Origin: Corynebacterium sp.
GTDB lineage: Bacteria > Actinomycetota > Actinomycetes > Mycobacteriales > Mycobacteriaceae
Assembly (NCBI RefSeq): GCF_030532965.1
Contig: NZ_JAUNKC010000034.1
Span: 1 to 36,497, forward strand
DNA: 36,497 bases
Reading direction: 5' to 3'
Shown here: positions 10,119-18,799 of the stretch, one piece after another
Layout: the number at the start of each line of letters is the position of its first letter
Position numbering within the stretch: the stretch's first letter is position 1
Made by a program: the position numbers and the translations under genes
The notes under the pieces: generated by a model
What the model was told of the DNA's origin: nothing
The model's input: the letters and a program-made list of their open reading frames with translations, nothing else
The model's database searches: none

Positions 10119-10679
10119 TTAGGCGGCTGCGAGGGCAGCGGTCAGTGCTTCGTCGATTGCCTTGAGTTCGTTGGCTTGTGCGCCGAAGGCTTGGGCGGGG
10201 TCAACCAGCTTGCCGGTTTCGTCGAAAAGCTCAGGCGTGAGATTCAGGCTCGCGTGCTTATCAAGGAGGGTGAAGCCGAAGTAGGTGGCGGTCGTCTCGA
10301 ATGCCGCAGCAGATGCTGTGCCGCCGCCGAAGCCGTAGGAAATATAGGTTATTGGCTTGCCCTGCCATTCCTGGTACAGGTAATCGAGGGCGTTCTTGAG
10401 CACAGCGGGCATGTTGCCGTTGTATTCCGGCAGGATGAGGACAAAGCCGTCAAAACTGGAGGCTAGGGCTGACCATTTTTTGGTGTGCTCGTGTTTGTAG
10501 TCTTGGCTGACGCGCGGGGATTGAGGTTCGTCGTAAAGCGGGAGGTTAAGTTCCTGCAGGTCGATGATTTCGTAGTTATGCGCGGACTCTGCGCCGAGTT
10601 CGCATGCTGCCCACTGCCCGATCTGTGGGCTGATGCGGGTGGGCCTGGTGGATCCGAGAATTACGCCAATACGTGACAT
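10119..10679 (-). CDS. NADPH-dependent FMN reductase / quinone reductase family
   Basis: 186 residues with a flavodoxin-like fold. The phosphate-binding GSTRPTR lies near residue 9, the FMN-contacting segment PEYNGNMPAVLKNALDYL near residue 80, and YGFGGG near residue 110. The family transfers electrons from NAD(P)H to FMN, quinones, azo compounds or chromate. The exact substrate is not readable. AAGGA lies about six bases upstream of the ATG. It is a single gene with its own upstream region. Cytosolic. Confidence 0.9.
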   Translation of the reverse strand: MSRIGVILGSTRPTRISPQIGQWAACELGAESAHNYEIIDLQELNLPLYDEPQSPRVSQDYKHEHTKKWSALASSFDGFVLILPEYNGNMPAVLKNALDYLYQEWQGKPITYISYGFGGGTASAAAFETTATYFGFTLLDKHASLNLTPELFDETGKLVDPAQAFGAQANELKAIDEALTAALAAA

Positions 10680-10883
10680 AGGTTGTCCTTATCGTTGTTC
10701 AGATACTCTTAGGCGTCATCGTACCTCGGGTTAGAACTGACCCCGGGTTACCCTGACGCTACCGCGAGTCGTGAGAAAACCTCTGCATATGGGGTTTTAT
10801 GCGCGACGTCCCAAACTGTGACCTTGGGCTCTTTTGCTCCATTCGCAGCCAGGGCGCGACGTTTGCTTTTATATTTTTCGTTT

Positions 10884-10955
10884 ATGAGTGGCTCGTTGCT
10901 TTTCGACGATCCCCCGCGCAGCGTTGAGCCCGACGACGTTTATTTTTCCGCATAA
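10884..10955 (+). CDS. Possible 23-residue peptide
   Basis: ATG-to-TAA frame reading MSGSLLFDDPPRSVEP plus seven residues, upstream of the sensor kinase. It contains one of the GCTTTTCGACG motif copies, here read as LLFDD. No ribosome site is obvious and no homologue is recognised, so it may be chance. The remainder of 10680-11009 holds no other candidate gene; it must contain the promoters of the reductase and of the kinase. Confidence 0.2.
   Translation: MSGSLLFDDPPRSVEPDDVYFSA
10898..10908 (+). repeat. GCTTTTCGACG dispersed motif, copy 4
   Basis: 11-base match followed by A instead of C, in the spacer before the sensor kinase gene. Confidence 0.6.
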
Positions 10956-11009
10956 GGACGATAACGGTAGACATCTGTTGCGCTGCTTAAGGGCAACCCA
11001 CCAAGGTTG

Positions 11010-11813
11010 GTGTCTGAGTGGGGTATCTTTGCAAGTATGTCCGCTGCCCTGATCGCCACAGCTGTGGTTGCCGCCACGTTAGCATCGGTCATCACGGCTG
11101 TTATTATGCGGCGGTGCGAGTGTGCGACTCGGTACGCCGTAACCGACGAACAGATATTGGCGCATGAGATCCGCACGCCCCTGTCACTGATTCGAAGCGC
11201 AGCAGAGCTGCTTGCCCAAGAATCTGACATTGGCACCGAAAAGCGCCGCAGACTCGTATCGACGATTACGTCCAATTCCACTCGCGCGATCGAAGTGGCG
11301 GAAACATTCCTTTTGCATGCGAAATTCAATAGCGGCAATGTGAAAGCAACCTTCACCGATTGTGACCTGCGGTCACTACTGAGAGAAACCGCCCAGGAGT
11401 TACGGGCGATCAGCGAGGTGCCCATCATCGTTGATGATCCGGGCGACCCGCTTGTCATTCGCGCTGATGTGCAATTGATCCGGCATGCGTTGTGGAATGT
11501 CATTAATAACGCGGCGCGGTATGCGGCAGCGGAAAGCGACATTGTGGTCAATGTGGAGGAAACCACAACCGGGGTGATTATCACGATCGCGGATTGCGGT
11601 CCCGGTATGTCGCTTCATCAGCAACGGGACGTCTTTGTGCCGTTTGCGCAGTTCAGTACGTCGACAAGCACGAAAACCCCCATCGGCGCCGGGCTGGGCA
11701 TGTCTATCACCCAGAAGATTGTGGCATTACACCAGGGCACGGTATTGATTGATTCCATTGCGCAGCACGGCACATCTGTTTTGATTACTCTTCCAAGGAA
11801 TCCCAATGTATAA
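11010..11813 (+). CDS. Sensor histidine kinase with a minimal input region
   Basis: About 267 residues. One membrane segment lies near the N-terminus (ALIATAVVAATLASVITAVI), followed directly by a HisKA domain with phospho-acceptor HEIRTPLSLI. The N box NVINNAARYA, G1 box DCGPGM and G2 box GAGLGMSI of the HATPase domain follow. There is no extracellular sensor domain, PAS or HAMP, so the signal probably comes through a partner, perhaps the neighbouring transporter or binding protein. The start is uncertain: GTG at 11010, TTG at 11007 and ATG at 11037 are all possible and none has a good ribosome site. It overlaps the response-regulator gene by 8 bases. Confidence 0.9.
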   Translation: MSEWGIFASMSAALIATAVVAATLASVITAVIMRRCECATRYAVTDEQILAHEIRTPLSLIRSAAELLAQESDIGTEKRRRLVSTITSNSTRAIEVAETFLLHAKFNSGNVKATFTDCDLRSLLRETAQELRAISEVPIIVDDPGDPLVIRADVQLIRHALWNVINNAARYAAAESDIVVNVEETTTGVIITIADCGPGMSLHQQRDVFVPFAQFSTSTSTKTPIGAGLGMSITQKIVALHQGTVLIDSIAQHGTSVLITLPRNPNV

Positions 11814-12516
11814 CCACCGTGTTCTCGTTATTGACGACGAACCACAGATGATCCAGATCGTCAGGTACGCCCTTGAATTGGAAGGACTGGACGTGATTTC
11901 CGCAACCACGGCGCACAAGGGTTGGCGGTTATTTACGGAGAATCACTGCGACCTCATTATCCTTGATGTGATGCTGCCGGATGCCTCCGGATATGCACTG
12001 TGCCAGCGGATTCGTGCCTCACACAACGGCGATGTTCCCATTATCATGCTGACGGCGCTGGGCGATACGGACAACCGGGTCGAAGGACTTGAGGCGGGCG
12101 CGGACGATTACCTGGCCAAACCGTTTTCGCCCAAGGAATTGGTGTTACGGTCGCTGGCGGTGCTGCGGCGCAGTTCCGGCCTTCCCCACCCTGCCGCTCA
12201 CGAAATCACGCATGGGGTGGTGACCATCAACACCGTAAATCATGAGGTTTTCATCGCAGGCCGGAAGATTGACACCACTGCGACTGAGGGTAAATTGCTG
12301 CAGGCGTTGGTGTCCCACCCGAATGAGGTGGTTAGCATCAAGCGGTTGCTTAATGAAGTGTGGAATACCACCGCCACCCAGGGTGGAAGAAATATGGTGA
12401 AGTCGACTGCGTATCGGCTCCGAAAGAAGCTAGAAAATGCCGGTTTACCAGCAGATTCAATCACGTCTGTGCGGGGTCAAGGCTACGTTTTCCAGCGTGA
12501 GCAACCCGTTCAGTAA
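11806..12516 (+). CDS. OmpR/PhoB-family response regulator
   Basis: 236 residues. The receiver domain has the acidic pocket VLVIDDE, the phospho-acceptor in LIILDVMLPD, the switch Thr in IIMLTALG and the Lys in YLAKPFSP. The C-terminal half is a winged helix with TATEGKLLQALVSHPNEVVS, the recognition-helix region MVKSTAYRLRKKLE and the terminal SVRGQGYVF wing. AAGGA lies upstream of the ATG, which is inside the end of the kinase gene, so the pair is co-translated. The likely target is the antiporter gene directly downstream, where a heptamer direct repeat is found. Confidence 0.95.
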   Translation: MYNHRVLVIDDEPQMIQIVRYALELEGLDVISATTAHKGWRLFTENHCDLIILDVMLPDASGYALCQRIRASHNGDVPIIMLTALGDTDNRVEGLEAGADDYLAKPFSPKELVLRSLAVLRRSSGLPHPAAHEITHGVVTINTVNHEVFIAGRKIDTTATEGKLLQALVSHPNEVVSIKRLLNEVWNTTATQGGRNMVKSTAYRLRKKLENAGLPADSITSVRGQGYVFQREQPVQ

Positions 12517-12540
12517 CAGCACTGTTACCGACTGTTACCG
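12513..12540. promoter_or_regulatory. Candidate response-regulator site: tandem CTGTTAC repeats
   Basis: ACTGTTACCG occurs twice head to tail (12521-12530 and 12531-12540), giving CTGTTAC heptamers one helical turn apart. An inverted copy GTAACAG lies at 12513-12519 and a GGTTACC at 12554-12560. Head-to-tail heptamers are typical for OmpR/PhoB-type dimers. The site starts at the end of the regulator gene and lies 80-110 bases before the antiporter ATG. Confidence 0.6.
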
Positions 12541-12622
12541 CAACACCAACCACGGTTACCAAGCGCTGAGCACAATCACAATCAGTTGATACAACACGTT
12601 TGTGCACAAAGGAGTGCCTCTT

Positions 12623-14005
12623 ATGTTTGGTTGGTTGCAAGCTCCCAGCCCTGCCACACCGCTGCCGCCGGAAGAAGTAGATCGCAAGTACCCGCGCTTA
12701 CGACTGCAGGTGTTCATGGGAATTTTCCTAGGTTATGCGGGTTTTTATCTCATTCGTAATAACATCTCGGCGATCGCACCGCTGCTTATCGACGAAAACG
12801 GCGCTATTGATAAACCAGCCATCGGTATTATTGGCAACGCCGTTCTAGTCAGCTACGGCTTGTCGAAGTTCTTCAGCGCGATGATCTCCGACCGTTCCAA
12901 TGCCCGGTATTTCCTGCCGCTCGGTTTGGCATTGTCTGCATTAATGAACCTGGTGGTGGCGTTCGTCCCGTGGGTGTCGGCCAGCGTCGGAATTTTCGCC
13001 ACCGTGATGTTCTTGAATGGCTGGTTCCAGGGAATGGGCTATCCGCCGTGCGGCCGGATTGTGGTCCAGTGGTTCTCAACCAGCGAACGCGGTTGGAAAG
13101 GTTCGCTGTGGAACACCTCCCACAACCTGGGTGCGTTTGCATTGCCGGTGCTGGTGGGTATCGGCCTGAGCATCACCGGCGATGACTGGCGGTCGGCGTA
13201 TTGGCTGCCCGCACTGGTTGCGCTTGTCGTCGCGTTGATTGCGTTCCTGCTTATCCGTGATAATCCGCAATCCGTGGGGTTGCCGACTGTCGACGAATAC
13301 CGCAACGACCCGGCCAAGGTTGCCGATGAGGCCGCCGAAAAGGTGTCCACAAAGGAATTGGTATTCACCTACATTCTGCGAAGCCGCATCATCATGCTGC
13401 TGGCCATTGCCAACGTCTTCGTCTATGCCCTGCGGTACGGTGTGCTGCACTGGATCACCACCTACCTTTCGGAACAACACCACATGAGTATCGGGAGCGG
13501 CTTGGTCGGTTTCGCCGCGTTCGAGCTCGCCGGTTTCATCGGAACGGTGCTGTGTGGTTGGCTTTCCGACAACGTGTTCAGAGGCAATCGCTCCGCTTCA
13601 ATCTCGCTCTTCACTTTGGGTGCCGGTCTGTCCATCGCCGCGTATTGGCTCGCCCCAGTGGGTACCCCATTCTGGTTGATGGTGCTGTTCGTCGCGTTGA
13701 TCGGTGGCTTCATCTACGGCCCAGTCGGCTTGATCGGCTTGCAGGCTTTGGACCTATCGCCGCGCAACGTCGCAGGTACCGCAGCTGGCTTCACCGGTTT
13801 GTTCGGGTACCTTCTGGGTGCAACCTTGGCATCCACAGGTGTGGGCTTCCTGGTTAAGTACGCAGGTTGGAACGTCACATTCATCGTGTTCCTGGTCTTT
13901 ACAGTTTTGATCCTGGTGATCTTCCAGGTGATCTGGCGGGAAGAAAAGGCACTGATGCGGCAACGCCAGCTTGAGTTGGAAACCACCGACGGCGTCCACG
14001 TCTAG
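12623..14005 (+). CDS. Organophosphate:phosphate antiporter (UhpT/GlpT/PgtP-like)
   Basis: About 460 residues with 12 predicted membrane helices. The N-terminal signature KYPRLRLQVFMGIFLGYAGF followed by YLIRNNISAIAP is characteristic of the OPA branch of the MFS, where Arg residues in this region bind phosphate. SYGLSKFFSAMISDRSNAR is the usual loop 2-3 motif, and GYPPCGRIVVQWF also fits. OPA carriers swap phosphate for hexose phosphates, glycerol-3-phosphate or phosphoglycerates. The exact substrate is not decided here. The start is the ATG at 12623 with AAAGGAG about ten bases upstream. It follows a two-component system, precedes an AfuABC-type importer and ends in a terminator. Confidence 0.9.
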   Translation: MFGWLQAPSPATPLPPEEVDRKYPRLRLQVFMGIFLGYAGFYLIRNNISAIAPLLIDENGAIDKPAIGIIGNAVLVSYGLSKFFSAMISDRSNARYFLPLGLALSALMNLVVAFVPWVSASVGIFATVMFLNGWFQGMGYPPCGRIVVQWFSTSERGWKGSLWNTSHNLGAFALPVLVGIGLSITGDDWRSAYWLPALVALVVALIAFLLIRDNPQSVGLPTVDEYRNDPAKVADEAAEKVSTKELVFTYILRSRIIMLLAIANVFVYALRYGVLHWITTYLSEQHHMSIGSGLVGFAAFELAGFIGTVLCGWLSDNVFRGNRSASISLFTLGAGLSIAAYWLAPVGTPFWLMVLFVALIGGFIYGPVGLIGLQALDLSPRNVAGTAAGFTGLFGYLLGATLASTGVGFLVKYAGWNVTFIVFLVFTVLILVIFQVIWREEKALMRQRQLELETTDGVHV

Positions 14006-14024
14006 ATCCGCCTTAAAACAGCAA

Positions 14025-14073
14025 CGCTGGGAGCGTCGTCAAGCGAAACGAGACGATGCCCCAGCGCTTTTGT
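14025..14073 (+). terminator. Rho-independent terminator after the antiporter gene
   Basis: CGCTGGGAGCGTCGTC at 14025-14040 pairs imperfectly with GACGATGCCCCAGCG ending at 14066, followed by CTTTTGTT. It separates the antiporter from the ABC importer genes, which therefore likely have their own start site just upstream of 14106. Confidence 0.75.
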
Positions 14074-14105
14074 TATGGTAGAGCGGGTAAAAAGGAGGCC
14101 GAAAC

Positions 14106-15107
14106 ATGCTGTCCAAATGGCTCAGGTTCCTGGCATTATGCGTGGTGGCCGCCGTGTCAGTAGCCACCGTTTACCGCACATTGCTTCCGGCCCAAACCGA
14201 TGTCACGATCATTTGCTCCAACGACGCTCGGGTGTGCGAGCAATGGAAACGCGGCATCGAAGACGACCTGAACCTCAACGTCCGCTACGTTAGCTTGCCT
14301 ACCCAGGAAGCCCTCAAGCGGTTGGAAAGCGGCTCCCACGAATTCGACGTGTGGGTCGGCGGGCCTTCGGAAAACTATCGGTTTGCCACCCAGTTGGGGC
14401 TTTTAGAAGCAGTACAACTTCCGGCTGCGGTTGCGATTCCACCGGATTTTAAAGACCACAAGAACCATTGGTTTGGGGTGTATGCCTCAGTGTTGACGTT
14501 GTGCAGCGACCCGGATACGCTTGCCCGGCTGGGGTTAAACGTTCCCCGGTCGTGGGCGGACTTGCTCCAACCGGAGCTTCGCGGCTGGGTCTCCGCCCCA
14601 TCGCCGTTGTCGTCGGGAACCGGATACGCCATGTTATTGACGCTTCAGGCAGCGGGGCAATCACCAGACCGGATCGGAGACATCCTCGATAACGTGGATC
14701 GGTTCACCCGGTCCGGTAATGCGCCTAGCGATGTGGTGGCTAACGGTGAAGCAGCCGTCGCGATTTCGTACGAACCGTATTGCCGGAATAAGACAACGGT
14801 ATCCGGCAAAAGCTTGGCGGTGACGTACCCGGCTGAAGGCACATCGTTTGAAATCGCTTCGGGTGGGGTTCTTGCAAGTAGCGCACATAAGACAGCCGCC
14901 AATGAGGTCATGAACTGGCTGCTATCCCCGCCGGGCCAGACGTCGGCACGCCAGGTTGGCTTACCGCAATTACCCGTCAGCGATTCAGTTGAGAACAATA
15001 TTTCTTCCCGCTTGCAAGACTCCCACGGCATCGCTGCCCTTGATCCAGACATTGCGGATCGCCAGCGCAGCTATTGGATGGAGTGGTTTTCGGAGCAGCG
15101 CCGATGA
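14106..15107 (+). CDS. ABC importer substrate-binding protein, AfuA/FbpA/HptA-like
   Basis: 333 residues. The N-terminal hydrophobic segment FLALCVVAAVSVATV could be an uncleaved anchor or signal peptide; the Cys in LALC lacks a small residue before it, so a lipoprotein is doubtful. The mature part has SHEFDVWVGGPSENY and VTYPAEGTSFEIASGGVLAS, which resemble the iron/hexose-phosphate binding family (FbpA, AfuA, HptA). Four Cys (CSND, VCEQ, LCSD, PYCRN) could form two disulfides outside the membrane. AAAGGAGG lies seven bases before the ATG. It overlaps the permease gene by ATGA. The substrate is ferric iron or a sugar phosphate; the linked antiporter favours the second. Confidence 0.85.
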   Translation: MLSKWLRFLALCVVAAVSVATVYRTLLPAQTDVTIICSNDARVCEQWKRGIEDDLNLNVRYVSLPTQEALKRLESGSHEFDVWVGGPSENYRFATQLGLLEAVQLPAAVAIPPDFKDHKNHWFGVYASVLTLCSDPDTLARLGLNVPRSWADLLQPELRGWVSAPSPLSSGTGYAMLLTLQAAGQSPDRIGDILDNVDRFTRSGNAPSDVVANGEAAVAISYEPYCRNKTTVSGKSLAVTYPAEGTSFEIASGGVLASSAHKTAANEVMNWLLSPPGQTSARQVGLPQLPVSDSVENNISSRLQDSHGIAALDPDIADRQRSYWMEWFSEQRR

Positions 15108-16693
15108 GAACCTGGCTTTGGATACTCAGCGTCGTCGTCATCGCATCTGTGGTGATGGGTATCCCCTACGCAGCGCTTGTAACGACCGCTGGAAGCGGAA
15201 TCCCGTCGTGGAAACCCCTGCTCAACAGCAGCATGATAGCTCTTTTCGCCACCTGCACAGCCTTAGTTATCGGGACGGTGTCGGCCTTAGCAGCCGCCCA
15301 GTTTCGACGGCGGACCGTCATCGCCCTCGACTTATTGTTCCTGTTTCAGCTCACCATCCCCCATTTCGTCATCGGTGCAGGCTGGCGCACAATTTTAGGC
15401 CGCACCGGCGCCTCAAGCTGGTCGGGTTTCCTCTGCCAGAACTGTTCGTTCACCGGCCTGGTCCCGCTGTTATTCACCTACACGATGGCTTTTGCCCCCT
15501 TGGCCTATTTCGGGCAACGCACGGCACTGCGTTCCGTATCCGCCACCGAGGTCGACGCCGCCCGGGTTGCGGGATTATATGGGTGGCGGCTTTTCACCAC
15601 CGTCTATTGGCAGCGACTTGTGCTTGTCGCCCCAGCGCTGTTTGCTTTTATTTTCAGCGCAATCATCTCCGACCCGGTGACCCCCAACATCATTTCGCCC
15701 CGGATACCGGTGACAGCAACCGATGTGTGGTTTAGCTCCAATGCGTTTGGCGATAAAAATCTGGAAGCCACGATGGCGTTATTGCTTAATATCCCGGTTG
15801 TGCTCGTCGTGCTCAGCGTCGCCTGCTTCTACGCCTATCTGCTCCGTCGTAGTCCCGCATTGACGCAGCTTCTTCGGATCAATAGCCCGCAGCGTTCCTC
15901 ATCTCAGCAACCTGTGGGTTCTTCCGCACGCATGCCAACCACCACTGTGGTTCTGGTCGGATCGGTCGCGCTGTTGTTCATTTCGATTTTGGCATTTCGT
16001 GGCTTTGCGGCGGATCCTGCTACGCCGATAAGCAGCGCGATTATCAACACGATGGGCTTAGCCTTCCTGGTGTTATTGTGCTCACTCGTCCTTTCGGCCA
16101 TTGCGCTCGGCACCCGCCGCTCCTGTGGCAACCGGTGGGGGTTATTAGGGCGCCGCGGGGTCGATGTGGTTTTTGCGTTGATGGCGCTTTCACCCGGCGC
16201 GTCTATTGGTTGCGGGTTGCGCATCGCCGCGAATCAGCCTGGTATTCACAGTGCGTGGTCGTCGTTGTGGTTTATCGTTTTGGCGTGTTTGCCCAGTTCG
16301 CTTGCGATGACGTATTTCCTTATGGTGTATATCGGCCCGTTTGTGTCGCGTTCCGAGTTTTTGGTGTCGTTGCTCCAAGGTGTTGGCCCGCTGCGTGCGG
16401 TGACCTCAACGGTTTTGCCTCGGTCGACGAATGTGTTGATTATCGGTTTTCTCACTATTTTTTCTAATGCGTCGGTGCTTGCTGTTCCGTTGTTGTGGGT
16501 TAGTTCGCCGGATCTTCCGCTGATTATGCTGCGGCTTTTTACGCTTCTCGACGCCGCCAAGTATTCGGCTGCCTTCCAGATCAGCATGACCGTGTCTATC
16601 GTCATTGTGTCTATAGCCGGGGCGATTCTGGTCGGCATTAACGGAATAGGTTTGAGTTTTTCTACTAAGAGGCGGAACTTGTCATGGCTTTAG
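15104..16693 (+). CDS. ABC importer permease, FbpB/AfuB-type two-module protein
   Basis: About 529 residues with roughly 12 membrane helices arranged as two fused permease modules, as in FbpB, AfuB and ThiP. Module 1 carries an EAA-type cytoplasmic loop, SATEVDAARVAGLYGWRLF. The matching loop in module 2 is SLLQGVGPLRAVTSTVLPRS. The ATG at 15104 overlaps the stop of the binding-protein gene (ATGA), and this start removes a non-hydrophobic extension. It overlaps the ATPase gene by 10 bases, so the three genes form one tight operon. It forms the membrane channel for the solute delivered by the binding protein. Confidence 0.92.
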   Translation: MRTWLWILSVVVIASVVMGIPYAALVTTAGSGIPSWKPLLNSSMIALFATCTALVIGTVSALAAAQFRRRTVIALDLLFLFQLTIPHFVIGAGWRTILGRTGASSWSGFLCQNCSFTGLVPLLFTYTMAFAPLAYFGQRTALRSVSATEVDAARVAGLYGWRLFTTVYWQRLVLVAPALFAFIFSAIISDPVTPNIISPRIPVTATDVWFSSNAFGDKNLEATMALLLNIPVVLVVLSVACFYAYLLRRSPALTQLLRINSPQRSSSQQPVGSSARMPTTTVVLVGSVALLFISILAFRGFAADPATPISSAIINTMGLAFLVLLCSLVLSAIALGTRRSCGNRWGLLGRRGVDVVFALMALSPGASIGCGLRIAANQPGIHSAWSSLWFIVLACLPSSLAMTYFLMVYIGPFVSRSEFLVSLLQGVGPLRAVTSTVLPRSTNVLIIGFLTIFSNASVLAVPLLWVSSPDLPLIMLRLFTLLDAAKYSAAFQISMTVSIVIVSIAGAILVGINGIGLSFSTKRRNLSWL

Positions 16694-17739
16694 TTAGCAT
16701 CACGAACCTCAGCGTGGTTCGACGCGGCACGACGCTGTTGCGTGATGTTTCCATCGAGGCGGACCCCGGCGAACTCATCGTCCTTCTTGGCCGGTCGGGG
16801 GCGGGAAAGTCCACGCTGCTGCGTGCTCTCGCTGGGCTTATTCCGGCGACGGGTTCGTTCACGGTTGACGGCGAATCGTTGATTAACCGCCCGCCACATC
16901 ACCGCCCGATTGGCATGATGATGGATCAGCCCTCCTTATTTCCCCACATGACTGTTGCGGAGAATATCCGGTTCGCTGGCGATTATGGCGCCGATGTTGC
17001 CATGCTGAGTTTGGGTATTGACCACCTGGCGTTTCGGTATCCGCATCAGCTGTCGACGGGTCAGCAGCAGAAAGCCGCGTTGGCGCGCGCGTTAATCCGT
17101 CGGCCCACCGTTATGCTTTTCGACGAGCCCCTCGCCCACGTCGATACGTATTCCTCTGCGCAGCTCAAGGGCCAAATTCTGCACACCCACCGCCGATTGG
17201 GGTGCACGACGTTTTACGTCACGCACGACATTGACGAGGCTTTTTCCATCGCCGACCGGATCATTTTCCTCGCCGACGGCCGCATCGACCAGGATGCGTC
17301 CCCACAGGACATGCGGGAACAACCCGCCACGCTGGAAATCGCGCGGCATTTAGGCGCGTCAATTTTCATCCCAACATCCGGTGTTGTTTCCCATTCGAAA
17401 TTTGGCACGGCCACGGCGACGGTGTCCGCGCTTGGTTCGTCGCTGGCGGTTGATGCGCACCCGAGCCTGAGTGATTCTTCGCCTATGGTGCTTATCGGCT
17501 ATCCCAATAGTGCCTCCGCCACTCCCACCGGCGAAAAAGCACGGCATTTGATCGGCAATTTAGGCCAGGTCATCCGCAATATTTACATGGGGGATCATCA
17601 CGATGTGGCTATCGAAACCACCCATGGCCGCATCGTTTTGCATTGCTCCCCCGATGACGAATTGGCCTACGCCACCCCGGGGGACGAAGTGCGCATCGAT
17701 TTTAATCCCACCCGGCTGTGGGCGCTTCCACAACGCTGA
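16684..17739 (+). CDS. ABC importer ATPase, FbpC/AfuC/PotA-type
   Basis: 351 residues. Walker A GRSGAGKST is near residue 38, the Q-loop MMDQPSLFPHMTVAENI near 78, Walker B VMLFDEPLAHVD near 145 and the switch His in VTHDIDEA near 178. The signature is LSTGQQQ instead of the usual LSGGQ. After residue ~240 come TOBE-like strands, as expected for FbpC/PotA-class ATPases. It energises the importer encoded just upstream and ends 8 bases before a convergent gene of unknown function. No separate promoter is visible. Confidence 0.93.
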   Translation: MALVSITNLSVVRRGTTLLRDVSIEADPGELIVLLGRSGAGKSTLLRALAGLIPATGSFTVDGESLINRPPHHRPIGMMMDQPSLFPHMTVAENIRFAGDYGADVAMLSLGIDHLAFRYPHQLSTGQQQKAALARALIRRPTVMLFDEPLAHVDTYSSAQLKGQILHTHRRLGCTTFYVTHDIDEAFSIADRIIFLADGRIDQDASPQDMREQPATLEIARHLGASIFIPTSGVVSHSKFGTATATVSALGSSLAVDAHPSLSDSSPMVLIGYPNSASATPTGEKARHLIGNLGQVIRNIYMGDHHDVAIETTHGRIVLHCSPDDELAYATPGDEVRIDFNPTRLWALPQR

Positions 17740-17747
17740 AACCTAGA

Positions 17748-18617
17748 TTAGGGCACTAGTTTCTCTGGTTGGTGCAGAAGCGTCCACAAATGTTCAACGG
17801 CGCCAGGGTTTTTCAAAAGATCCGCTTCCGCTTCTATATTCACCACATTTTTCAGCGGCGGATAGTAGATGAACATGTGCACGTTGGGGCGCGATGTTCC
17901 CGGCCACACAATGGTGTCGAACATCCACCAGCCGTCCGGGCACCGATGCAAAAGCCCTTCGGCAAGGTACAGTTGCACGTCGCGTTCTGCGATGGTTGAC
18001 GCATTCTCGCCGATAACCAGCAGATTGTTCCTGCCCCAGAAATCCTCACGATCAAAGCCTGGGCAGGGCGGATTTTCCCGCCACCGGGCAATTAATGCGG
18101 TTCCATCCGCGCGCAACTGGTCGACTATCGGCGCTAATTGCGCAGTGATGTGTTTCGCGGATCCGTGCCACATCTCTAACGCGGCGTTGTCTGGTCGGGG
18201 AATCGCCTCGCTCATCGTGAGAAACGTTGCAATCGCAGCTTCTTTTTCAGTTTCGCTGCCTTCTTGAATCACGTGGGCAAGTTCGTCGAGGTTAACGTCG
18301 CTATCACGGGACGGGAGGAACAGCAGTCGTTCCACATCAACTGCGATGGTATCTGCCGATGTTTTCGCCCAGAACTTCCACCTGGCACCTGGTTCGTCGC
18401 ATAGGCGTAATGCGAGGTATTGGACCAGTTCGTCATGGGAAACTTGGCGCGAAACCTGGTCGATGGTTGTGCCGTCGTATGCTCTTTTCGGATCGAGTTT
18501 TTCCACCACCTGCTGCGCTACGGCACTGCCTTCGGCGGTCAACCGTTGGTGCAAGTATGCATCAACGAGCTCAGCATCAGACTGCGTTGTTGCGATAAAT
18601 GGAAGTGCATCAGCCAT
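17748..18617 (-). CDS. Conserved-looking hypothetical protein
   Basis: 289 residues, not recognised. The N-terminal half is helical and acidic (DAELVDAYLHQRLTAEG, DELAHVIQEGSETEKEAAI). The C-terminal half is rich in Trp and Tyr with GWWMFDTIVWPGTSRPNV and MFIYYPPLKNVVNIEAEADL, suggesting beta strands. No signal peptide, membrane helix or catalytic motif stands out. The ATG at 18617 follows a weak GGGTG. It converges on the ABC importer operon. Its size, acidity and lack of partner genes resemble the accessory immunity-like proteins elsewhere in this window, but there is no direct evidence for that role. Confidence 0.7.
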   Translation of the reverse strand: MADALPFIATTQSDAELVDAYLHQRLTAEGSAVAQQVVEKLDPKRAYDGTTIDQVSRQVSHDELVQYLALRLCDEPGARWKFWAKTSADTIAVDVERLLFLPSRDSDVNLDELAHVIQEGSETEKEAAIATFLTMSEAIPRPDNAALEMWHGSAKHITAQLAPIVDQLRADGTALIARWRENPPCPGFDREDFWGRNNLLVIGENASTIAERDVQLYLAEGLLHRCPDGWWMFDTIVWPGTSRPNVHMFIYYPPLKNVVNIEAEADLLKNPGAVEHLWTLLHQPEKLVP

Positions 18618-18781
18618 GGGACACCCACTATGTCTATGTCTTTCTGTTGCGTGTTTTTAGTTCTGAGCGCGGAACCCAATTCTACTGTGTGCAATACAAC
18701 GTAGCGTATTTACCGTGCGTACTGACTATCAGCGGGAACTAAAAGTAAAAGTCAGCCCGTTACCAATCGGTGCTGGTGGAT

Positions 18782-18792
18782 CGTCGAAAAGC
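18782..18792 (-). repeat. GCTTTTCGACG dispersed motif, copy 5
   Basis: 11-base match, flanked as GTGCTTTTCGACGA on the minus strand, ten bases after the end of the PEP-synthase-like gene. AGCAC downstream on that strand could pair with the GTGCT of the motif. Confidence 0.7.
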
Positions 18793-18799
18793 ACGTGGC

